A stretch of 11,166 nucleotides of DNA from JBFJVZ01 sp041623895 (GTDB lineage: Bacteria; Planctomycetota; Planctomycetia; Pirellulales; Pirellulaceae): positions 1 through 11,166 of the forward strand of contig JBFJVZ010000264.1 in assembly GCA_041623895.1 (NCBI GenBank). Reading direction: 5' to 3'. Each line of letters starts with the position of its first letter. The stretch's first letter is position 1. This document shows positions 1 to 6,343 of this stretch, piece by piece. The position numbers were made by a program, and so were the translations under genes. The notes below the pieces were generated by a model. It ran no database searches, was not told where the DNA came from, and saw only the letters and a program-made list of their open reading frames with translations.

Positions 1-1143
1 ACCATCGACGCCAAATCTGGGGTCGTTGTTGCAATAGGGAACTTGAGTCTGATCACCGGCTTCGATCGAATCGGTGATGAAGATCACGGCACCATCACCC
101 ATCAGGATGTGAGCACCGCCAAAGTGACGGCTGGCCACCGCCCCGTACCCAAAATTGCCGTGGTTGCGGAAGACACTATAGCTGTTGGGAGGACGAACGG
201 TGTTGACATGTGAGGAGTAAGGTCGCCCATCGGACCAGCGTCGGCCGCGGCCATGGTTGACACCACAGTCACGCCCTGGCCGACCACAACCGAAGTTCGT
301 CGTATCCCAGAACAAAGGACGCTCGGGATCGGCAAACTGCTCCCAGTGATTGGGTGGCAACGCCATGTTGTTGGTACCGTCTCGGACGGTCTGCGTCTTG
401 ACCTCGATGTTCCGATTATCCACGGCGATTTCACCAGCCATGATCGTGTTGGCCAGTCCATCCAAAACATCACGAAACTTGGTCACGTGGCGTGTGTGGA
501 AGATACCGCGAGCCCAGCGGCTGGCAGCTTCATCACCCCAGGTGCCGTTGTTGACGCTGCCCGAACCACTGCTGTGCCAATCGCCTTCGTTGCGAATACC
601 ACCATGATGCTGCTCGAAGTAGGCATCACCGTGGCAGGCGTTGTAGTTGGTGAAGGCCACGCGGTTGAACGCGCTGACGGCCGGGTCACTGGGACAACGG
701 TAGGTGGGCACTTGAGTCAACCAAGGTTGATAGTTCTCGTGCCAGGGATTCGGTCCCATCGGCGGCCAAGGTGGGTTCCTGATGTTGCCGTTACGGTTCT
801 TGTTGAACGGGTTGACGATCTGCTCCCACAGAGCCTGTTGTTCACAGAAGGGCAAAATGCCAACCATCCAGCTGAGGTTGAAGCGGTTGTGGAAGTTCGC
901 GTTCAATCCCGGGGTCTGCCAGGTACCGCCGCTGTTCATCGGCAGTTGCTTGTAGGCGGAGTGGTAGTTGTGCAGTGCCAAGCCAATTTGCTTGAAGTTG
1001 TTACTGCAACTCATTCGCCGCGCGGCCTCGCGGGCTGCTTGAACGGCCGGCAATAACAAGCCGACCAAGATGCCAATGATGGCAATCACCACCAATAGCT
1101 CGACGAGCGTAAACGCTCGTCTCTGTTGTGAAGAAATTCTCAT
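1..1143 (-). CDS. DUF1559 prepilin-like protein (H-X9-DG family), 3' end cut by window edge
   Basis: The frame is open for 381 codons from ATG at 1143 to position 1, so the C-terminus (about 28 residues by comparison with its neighbour) lies outside. The start has GGAG at 1153-1150, 6 nt upstream. Residues 9-31 form a type IV prepilin/pseudopilin signal: a basic tip (RISSQQRR), then AFTLVELLVVIAIIGI and a hydrophobic helix, followed by the AVQAAREAARR segment typical of planctomycete DUF1559 (PF07596) proteins. The H-X9-DG motif characteristic of the family starts at His340 (HFGGAHILMGDG). The residue before Phe is Ala, not the usual Gly. By family, the protein should be cleaved by a prepilin peptidase, anchored by its N-terminal helix, and exposed outside the cytoplasmic membrane. 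Its biochemical role is unknown. It is very similar along its whole length to the gene at 1425-2642, with differences mainly around residues 110-125 and 195-215, where it carries a Gly/Ser/Asn-rich insertion. Confidence 0.93.
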   Translation of the reverse strand, partial: MRISSQQRRAFTLVELLVVIAIIGILVGLLLPAVQAAREAARRMSCSNNFKQIGLALHNYHSAYKQLPMNSGGTWQTPGLNANFHNRFNLSWMVGILPFCEQQALWEQIVNPFNKNRNGNIRNPPWPPMGPNPWHENYQPWLTQVPTYRCPSDPAVSAFNRVAFTNYNACHGDAYFEQHHGGIRNEGDWHSSGSGSVNNGTWGDEAASRWARGIFHTRHVTKFRDVLDGLANTIMAGEIAVDNRNIEVKTQTVRDGTNNMALPPNHWEQFADPERPLFWDTTNFGCGRPGRDCGVNHGRGRRWSDGRPYSSHVNTVRPPNSYSVFRNHGNFGYGAVASRHFGGAHILMGDGAVIFITDSIEAGDQTQVPYCNNDPRFGVDG

Positions 1144-1149
1144 GCGCTA

Positions 1150-1153
1150 CTCC
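1150..1153 (-). promoter_or_regulatory. Shine-Dalgarno of the left DUF1559 gene
   Basis: GGAG on the minus strand sits 6 nt before ATG 1143. It fixes the start directly ahead of the prepilin signal. Confidence 0.6.
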
Positions 1154-1361
1154 AAGAAATGAAGAAAATAATTCGTTGCACCCGACAAGGGCACTGAAAA
1201 CGGCTAGAAGCCAGGGTGGAACATTAGAGAGGTTTCCAAAGCGAAATTCCAGGAAAAAAACAAGATTTTCCGGTCCGCACCCGCATGAACGGGGTTAAAC
1301 GCCGTTTTTTCCCGCTCGAAATCCTTCGTCCGACCTGTTGTTGAGCACAGCTTTCCATGAC

Positions 1362-1397
1362 AAAAAACGGGCGTGGCCAGAGAGCCACGCCCGTTTT
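1362..1397 (-). terminator. Intrinsic terminator of the complete DUF1559 gene
   Basis: A perfect 14-bp inverted repeat pairs 1364-1377 (AAAACGGGCGTGGC) with 1384-1397, with a 6-nt loop. On the minus strand the stem is followed by six T (1367-1362), and it begins 27 nt after the TAG stop at 1425. This is a textbook rho-independent terminator. It separates the two DUF1559 genes, so the left gene probably has its own promoter within 1144-1361. I could not pick a convincing -35/-10 pair there. Confidence 0.88.
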
Positions 1398-1424
1398 CGA
1401 TTCTTTTCAACTGCTGAAGACGAA

Positions 1425-2642
1425 CTACTGGTTCAGCTGTTCCTCAACGTTTTCCTTCATCGCTTTGGTACCCAGCGCACCCCACAGTCCATAGGGGCTC
1501 GCTCGTCCGGAACCATCGACACCGAACCTGGGATCACCATTGTGGTAGGGAACCTGGGTCTGGTCACCGGATTCAATTGAATCGGTGATGAAGATCACGG
1601 CACCATCGCCCATCAGGATGTGAGCACCGCCGAAGTGACGGCTGGCAACAGCTCCGTAACCGAAGTCGCCGTGGCCTCGGAAGACGCTGTAGCTGTTAGG
1701 CGGTCGAATCGTATTGACGTGAGACGAATAGGGTCGACCGTCAGTCCATCTTCGACCACGACCATGGTTTTGCGGACAGTCTCGACCAGGTCGACCACAA
1801 CCATAATTGGCTGTGTCCCAGAACAGCGGACGCTCCGGGTCCGCGTGGATTTCCCACGTATTGGGCGGCAACGCCATGTTGTTGGTGTTGTCCTGAACCG
1901 TCTGGGTCTTGACCTCGTTCTGCAGATTATCCACAGCGACCTCGCCGGCCATGATCGTGTTGGCCAGTCCATCCAAGATGTCACGGAATTTGGTCACGTG
2001 ACGTTGGTGGAAGACACCTCGAGCCCAGCGGCCGGCCGCTTCAGAACCCCAAGTTCCATCACCGCTTGGCTGACCATCGTTTTGAATACCACCGTGATGC
2101 TGCTCAAAGTAAGCATCGCCATGACAAGCGTTGTAGTTGGTGAAAGCCACGCGGTTGAACGCACTGACTGCCGGATCGCTCGGACAACGGTAGGTGGGAA
2201 CCTGAGTCAACCAAGGTTGATAGTTCTCGTGCCATGGCACCGGACCCATCGAAGGAAAGGCATCGCTTGGGGGTCGTACCGATCCATCGCGATTCTTGTT
2301 GAACGGATTCACGATCTGCTCCCACAACGCTTGTTGTTCGCAGAAAGGCAAGATACCGATCATCCAGCTCAAGTCGTGCCGATTGTGATAGTCCGCACCA
2401 CGGTTACCGGGGAACTCATAGGTCCCACCACAGTTCATTGGCAACTGTTTGTAGGCCGAGTGATAGTTGTGCAGCGCCAAGCCAATTTGCTTGAAGTTGT
2501 TACTGCAACTCATCCGCCGAGCAGCCTCGCGGGCTGCCTGCACGGCCGGCAACAACAAGCCGACCAGGATGCCGATGATGGCGATCACCACCAGCAACTC
2601 AACGAGCGTGAAAGCAGCCCGTTGTCGAGAAAATCTTCTCAT
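1425..2642 (-). CDS. DUF1559 prepilin-like protein (H-X9-DG family), complete
   Basis: 405 aa from ATG at 2642 to TAG at 1425. I prefer this start because GGAG (2653-2650) lies 7 nt upstream and because it puts the prepilin signal at the very N-terminus: basic MRRFSRQRA, then AFTLVELLVVIAIIGI. An in-frame start further upstream at 2741 would bury this signal behind 33 unrelated residues. After the membrane helix come AVQAAREAARRMSCSNNFKQ, typical of DUF1559, and the middle beta-rich region. The H-X9-DG motif is at His336-Gly347, and the C-terminal tail contains WGALGTKAMKE. A Cys pair (GCGRPGRDC) and Gly/Arg-rich segment precede the H-X9-DG part. The family is greatly expanded in planctomycetes and resembles pseudopilins; the function of individual members is unknown. 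The acidic lipoprotein gene lies 228 nt upstream on the same strand, and a strong terminator lies just downstream. Confidence 0.95.
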   Translation of the reverse strand: MRRFSRQRAAFTLVELLVVIAIIGILVGLLLPAVQAAREAARRMSCSNNFKQIGLALHNYHSAYKQLPMNCGGTYEFPGNRGADYHNRHDLSWMIGILPFCEQQALWEQIVNPFNKNRDGSVRPPSDAFPSMGPVPWHENYQPWLTQVPTYRCPSDPAVSAFNRVAFTNYNACHGDAYFEQHHGGIQNDGQPSGDGTWGSEAAGRWARGVFHQRHVTKFRDILDGLANTIMAGEVAVDNLQNEVKTQTVQDNTNNMALPPNTWEIHADPERPLFWDTANYGCGRPGRDCPQNHGRGRRWTDGRPYSSHVNTIRPPNSYSVFRGHGDFGYGAVASRHFGGAHILMGDGAVIFITDSIESGDQTQVPYHNGDPRFGVDGSGRASPYGLWGALGTKAMKENVEEQLNQ

Positions 2643-2649
2643 GCATTGT

Positions 2650-2653
2650 CTCC
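2650..2653 (-). promoter_or_regulatory. Shine-Dalgarno deciding the DUF1559 start
   Basis: GGAG lies 7 nt ahead of ATG 2642. It supports this start over the longer in-frame one at 2741. Confidence 0.65.
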
Positions 2654-2714
2654 AACAAAAGAACAGGGAAAGAAAACACAAGCCAGACCCCCAGAACAGG
2701 TCCGATACGGCAAT

Positions 2715-2752
2715 GTGCGTAGCTACAGAGACTAATGCCAACCTCTACGCAC
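2715..2752. repeat. 8-bp perfect inverted repeat in DUF1559 leader
   Basis: GTGCGTAG (2715-2722) and CTACGCAC (2745-2752) are exact reverse complements with a 22-nt spacer. The left arm overlaps the palindrome GTAGCTAC (2719-2726). It lies 73-110 nt upstream of the DUF1559 start at 2642. It could be a leader stem-loop or a spaced operator; nothing else identifies it. Confidence 0.4.
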
Positions 2753-2792
2753 TGCAAGAATTTTTAGGGGATACATGTACACTCAACCCTGA

Positions 2793-2814
2793 GCGACCGG
2801 CAAAAACCGGTCGC
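2793..2814 (-). terminator. GC-rich hairpin after the small lipoprotein gene
   Basis: GCGACCGG (2793-2800) pairs exactly with CCGGTCGC (2807-2814) around the loop CAAAAA. It starts 57 nt past the lipoprotein stop and lies 151 nt before the next gene on that strand. No T-run follows on either strand, so it is not a standard intrinsic terminator. It may be a partial terminator, an RNA-processing or stability hairpin, or a leader element of the DUF1559 gene. Confidence 0.4.
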
Positions 2815-2870
2815 CCGAGAAAAGCATCTCTCTGGCAAATCGATGATTGGCCTAGCTGGCAATCCGATTG

Positions 2871-3074
2871 TTATTGGCTGGCGTCAGCACCTTGCGTGGT
2901 CTCTTCGTATTGCTTCTGCATCATCTTTTCGTAGTCCTCTGCCTCCGCGATCTCTTCCGCAGTCTGTTCTTCCACCTGCGTTTCATCAAATTTAGGGGAG
3001 TTATTACCGCAGCCGGCGACCAGGCAGGTACAGGCAAACAAAACGAACAATGACAACAGGGTATGACGAATCAT
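2871..3074 (-). CDS. Small acidic lipoprotein next to DUF1559 genes
   Basis: 67 aa, from ATG at 3074 to TAA. GGAG at 3085-3082 is 7 nt upstream of the start. Residues 1-21 are a lipoprotein signal peptide: MIRH, a hydrophobic core, and lipobox VAGC, with the lipid-bearing Cys at position 22. The mature part is only about 45 residues and strongly acidic, with 10 Glu and 3 Asp against 3 Lys. It contains a Glu/Ala-rich stretch likely to be helical (roughly residues 30-60, through EEIAEAEDYEKMMQKQYEE). The residue after Cys is Gly, which under the enteric rule would favour the outer membrane; whether that rule holds in planctomycetes is uncertain. I do not recognise a named family. From memory, short acidic lipoproteins of this sort are common beside DUF1559 genes in planctomycetes, which suggests a partner role, but this is inference. 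Confidence 0.85.
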   Translation of the reverse strand: MIRHTLLSLFVLFACTCLVAGCGNNSPKFDETQVEEQTAEEIAEAEDYEKMMQKQYEETTQGADASQ

Positions 3075-3174
3075 CAGACGGCTCCACAGAGGGGTATTTG
3101 GGAAGAAGTGATTTAATAGGGCGGTGGTTTGAGTGATTGAGGTGTATTTCCAAGCTCACTCGTCATCAAATTGA

Positions 3175-3203
3175 ATTGTCATCCCTGGCATAGTTGACGT
3201 CAA
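3175..3203 (-). promoter_or_regulatory. Candidate sigma-70 type promoter for the small lipoprotein gene
   Basis: On the minus strand, TTGACG (3203-3198), a 17-nt spacer and GACAAT (3180-3175) give a 5/6 match at -35 and 4/6 at -10. The start of transcription would be near 3167, leaving a leader of about 90 nt. The -35 box lies inside the exact 10-bp palindrome TTGACGTCAA (3194-3203), so it could also be a regulator site. The same palindrome read on the plus strand has no good -10 (TTCGGA). The rest of the divergent gap 3075-3298 shows no clear promoter for the plus-strand operon. Confidence 0.35.
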
Positions 3204-3298
3204 GTTAGGGGTGGTTTTCGGATTGGTCTTCGTGTTTTCGACAAATACTGATCGTTCTGAAGAATCCTGCGTACATTTCAGTGACTCGATACTGATGA

Positions 3299-6200
3299 TT
3301 GAGTCCATCGATTTCATTCATCGCAACGCCCGAAATCCGTTTTGTGAATCTTCTGACGCATCGTTCCACTGAATTGTTCAAATCGCGCCGCCAGCTGGTG
3401 AACGGCCTTTGCCTGGCCGTTGTGATCGCGGCCGGATGCGGTCAGCGCGAAGTCGCCGGCCCGGATCCGGCGGCGGACCCAAAACCGAAGCCAGGTGCCT
3501 CGTCGGCAAGGCCCTCCGATCAGCTGATGATCGCGTCCAGGGCGCTGCACCGAAATGACTTGGACGCCGCTGAAACAGCGGTTCGACGTTATTTAGTAGA
3601 AGATCCAAACGACGCCACGGCGTTGGAGCTGGCCGGCGACATCGCATTGCGGCGCGGCGATAACGAGCGATCGGTGGAAATGTATCACGCCGCCGTCGAT
3701 CAGGGCACGCCGCCATCGGAAACGTCGTTGGAGAAACTGGCGGTGCAGTTGATGGCCAGCGGTCGTGCCTTCGACAGTGTCGACGTGCTGCTGAAGAGGA
3801 TCGAGCAATATCCCAACAATCCACAGGCCCGGTTTGATCTGGTCGGGCTGGCAACGATGCTCGGTTTGCCGCAGGTCGCCGTGCCGTCTTTGCAGTGGTT
3901 GGCGCAACGCGGTCATGGCGATGCGGAAATTTTGCAGGTGCTGTCCGATCCACGGAGGGTGGAGCCAGATACCGAGATGTGCGGCAAGCTGTTGGCAAGA
4001 AATCCTGATGATCGGCGCGCCGAGTATGGGATGGCGCTGCTGGACGCCCAGAAAATGAATTGGCATGAAGTGCTGCGTCGCCTGCAGCCAGTTCTGGAGC
4101 GTCATCCCTCATTTCTGCCAGCCTATATCTTGTACGGTCGCGGTTTGGCGGAACTAAATGACTTTCAGCAGATTCAAGCATGGCAGCAACGTGCTCCCGC
4201 CACGGCTGCCGATTCGCCCGAGTACTGGCTGGTGGCCGGCATCTGGGCGGAACTACAGGGGCAGCACCCAGAAGCAGCGCGAGCCTACTGGGAAGCGATT
4301 CGCTTGGACCCCAGCGGTTATCCCGAAGTATTGACACGATTGGCAAGAAGTCTCACACAGATGGGACGCACCGCTGAGGCAAACAAAATCTCGGATCAAA
4401 TCGCCAGGCACGCTGCACTGCGAGATGCATTGAAAACGCATTTGGAACGATCGGCACAATCGCAGGCGGCTGCACTGCGCGTTGCCGATGCGATGCTGCA
4501 ATTGGGCCGACTTTGGGAAGCCGAAGGTTGGGCTCGGCTGGCCGTTTCCCTTCCCAATGATCGGCTGCCTGATATCCGGGAACGGTACCTGGCGATTCGG
4601 TCGAAATTGAGCGTCGACACTCCTTGGCAGCTGGCGGACGCGATGATCGGCAGTCAAATCGAGCTGAGTGATCTGCCAGAGGTCCAGTGGGTTGCCTCAG
4701 CAAAAAGCCAAGGATCGATCGAGCGGCTTTCGTCCGGTGACATCCGATTCCAGGATCAGGCCAAACAGCGAGGCTGGATTCATACCTGTGAACTTGCGCC
4801 CGAGACGGCAACGGAAGGCCATTGGATCTATCAAAGTGTTGGAGGCGGCGTGGGCGTGATCGACTTTGACCTGGATGGCTGGCCCGATTTGGCCGCGGCG
4901 ATGCTTGATGGCAAACCGCTGCAGGCCAATTCGTCGCCCAATCGATTGTTTCGAAACCAGGCGGGACAGTTCGTCCAGTGCACGACGGCGGCGGACTACC
5001 TGGATCGCGGATTCGCCCAGGGCATCACGATCGGCGACTTTAACGACGACGGATTTGCCGACATCTTTGATGCCAACATCGGCCGCAATCGGTTGTACCA
5101 GAACAACGGAGACGGCACTTTCAGCGAAGTCTCCTCGCGGCTCGGACTTAGTGGCGAGCAGTGGACGACGTCGGCTGTGATTGCCGACATCGATGGCGAC
5201 GCTATTGCCGACCTCTACGAAGTGGCTTACTGCTCAGGGCGGAAACCTTACGAAGTGGAATGCCGTAACCCGCGGGGCTTGGGATCTTGTCCACCACTGA
5301 AATTCGAGGCCGAACAAGATCGCGTCTGGCGCGGTGCCGGCGACGGCACACTGGTCGACGCCACCGCGGACTGGATGGAGCAAAGCTCACCCGGCCGAGG
5401 CTTGGGGATCGTGGCCGGTATGCTTGACGAACATCCCGGTTTGGATCTGTATGTTGCTAACGACATGACCGTCAACCATCTGTGGTCCGGCCAAGCCGAT
5501 GGCGGCACCTTTGAGCTTCTGGATTTGGGTGTGATCCGCGGACTCGGCAACAGTGGCCGATCGCTCTCACAAGCGTCGATGGGAATTGCCTCCGGCGATG
5601 CCGACGGTGACGGCGATCTCGATTTCTTTCTCACGCACTTTTCCGATGATCACAATACGTATTATGAACAAGTGAGTCCCGGAATGTGGGTTGATCGCTC
5701 CTACCAGGTTGGGCTGGCGGCGCCGTCGATGAAACTGCTGGGATTCGGAACCGAGTGGATCGACTTTGATAACAACGGGACGTTGGAGTTAATCGTCGCG
5801 AATGGACACGTCGACGACGTTGATCGCGACGACATCGCTTATCAGATGCCGGCCCAACTATTCCAGCGAGACGTCGATGGCCGCTGGGCGGAACAGGATC
5901 GCAAGCAACTGGGTGGTTACTTTGCCGGTGAACATCTGGGTCGGGCGCTGGCCAGCGTGGATGCTGACCGAGACGGACGCGTGGATGTGGCGATCACGCA
6001 TCTGTATGAGCCGGTATCCTTGTTGATCAACCAGACGGAAAACAGCGGCGCATCGGTTAGCCTGGCTTTGAAGTCGACGGGCGGCCAGCGCGACGCGATC
6101 GGGGCCGTGGTGACGGCACAAGTCGGCGGCCGGACCGTGACCGGCCAATTGACTGCCGGCGACGGCTACATGTGCAGCAACCAGCGGCGAATCCGCTTTG

Positions 6201-6343
6201 GCACCGGCAACTCCAGGGAAATCAACGACGTGATGGTGACATGGCCCGCGGGCAACCAAGAGGAGTTCGGTACCTTGAACACGGGTGCCGAGTATTTGTT
6301 GATCGAGGGATCAGGCACGGCTTATCAATGGGAAAAACCATGA
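3299..6343 (+). CDS. TPR / FG-GAP (VCBS) propeller / UnbV-ASPIC lipoprotein
   Basis: About 1014 aa if begun at TTG 3299. There is no in-frame ATG near the beginning and no clear Shine-Dalgarno, so the start is uncertain. TTG 3374 would give MFKSRRQLVNGL..., a normal 21-residue lipoprotein signal ending VIAAG-C (Cys47 counted from 3299, Cys22 from 3374); GTG 3344 is a third option. Residues about 70-460 are helical TPR-like repeats (for example DLDAAETAVRRYLVEDPNDA). Residues about 515-925 hold seven acidic FG-GAP/VCBS cation loops, such as DFDLDGWPDL, DFNDDGFADI and DADGDGDLDF. Residues about 930-1005 are an UnbV/ASPIC domain (PF07593) with DAIGAVV, GDGYMCSN and VTWPAG. The domain order is like CRTAC1-type proteins. 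An extracytoplasmic scaffold or binding role is inferred; no catalytic residues are apparent. It overlaps the next, paralogous gene by ATGA. Confidence 0.92.
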   Translation: MSPSISFIATPEIRFVNLLTHRSTELFKSRRQLVNGLCLAVVIAAGCGQREVAGPDPAADPKPKPGASSARPSDQLMIASRALHRNDLDAAETAVRRYLVEDPNDATALELAGDIALRRGDNERSVEMYHAAVDQGTPPSETSLEKLAVQLMASGRAFDSVDVLLKRIEQYPNNPQARFDLVGLATMLGLPQVAVPSLQWLAQRGHGDAEILQVLSDPRRVEPDTEMCGKLLARNPDDRRAEYGMALLDAQKMNWHEVLRRLQPVLERHPSFLPAYILYGRGLAELNDFQQIQAWQQRAPATAADSPEYWLVAGIWAELQGQHPEAARAYWEAIRLDPSGYPEVLTRLARSLTQMGRTAEANKISDQIARHAALRDALKTHLERSAQSQAAALRVADAMLQLGRLWEAEGWARLAVSLPNDRLPDIRERYLAIRSKLSVDTPWQLADAMIGSQIELSDLPEVQWVASAKSQGSIERLSSGDIRFQDQAKQRGWIHTCELAPETATEGHWIYQSVGGGVGVIDFDLDGWPDLAAAMLDGKPLQANSSPNRLFRNQAGQFVQCTTAADYLDRGFAQGITIGDFNDDGFADIFDANIGRNRLYQNNGDGTFSEVSSRLGLSGEQWTTSAVIADIDGDAIADLYEVAYCSGRKPYEVECRNPRGLGSCPPLKFEAEQDRVWRGAGDGTLVDATADWMEQSSPGRGLGIVAGMLDEHPGLDLYVANDMTVNHLWSGQADGGTFELLDLGVIRGLGNSGRSLSQASMGIASGDADGDGDLDFFLTHFSDDHNTYYEQVSPGMWVDRSYQVGLAAPSMKLLGFGTEWIDFDNNGTLELIVANGHVDDVDRDDIAYQMPAQLFQRDVDGRWAEQDRKQLGGYFAGEHLGRALASVDADRDGRVDVAITHLYEPVSLLINQTENSGASVSLALKSTGGQRDAIGAVVTAQVGGRTVTGQLTAGDGYMCSNQRRIRFGTGNSREINDVMVTWPAGNQEEFGTLNTGAEYLLIEGSGTAYQWEKP

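Noticed and set aside
253..1056. Long plus-strand open frame opposite the left DUF1559 gene, with a similar one at 1620-2735 opposite the right copy
   Set aside because: Both mirror the codons of well-supported minus-strand genes. Their mutual similarity follows from the duplication, they have no recognisable domain, and they run through the signal-peptide and H-X9-DG regions.
1288..1310. AACGG/CCGTT stem followed by six T on the plus strand
   Set aside because: The stem is only 5 bp and there is no plus-strand gene upstream for it to terminate.
2643..2741. 33-residue N-terminal extension of the complete DUF1559 protein
   Set aside because: The GGAG site, the position of the prepilin signal and comparison with the paralogue all favour ATG 2642.
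3194..3222. Plus-strand promoter for the giant-gene operon using TTGACG at 3194
   Set aside because: The hexamer at proper spacing (TTCGGA) is a poor -10. The palindrome works better as the -35 of the minus-strand gene.
3245..3297. Direct repeat ATACTGAT (3245-3252 and 3290-3297)
   Set aside because: It is too short for its spacing to be distinguished from chance, and it has no associated element.
3378..4346. 322-codon minus-strand open frame inside the first giant gene
   Set aside because: It is Arg/Pro/Ala-rich, as expected from the reverse strand of a GC-rich gene. It has no domain and lies opposite clear TPR coding sequence.
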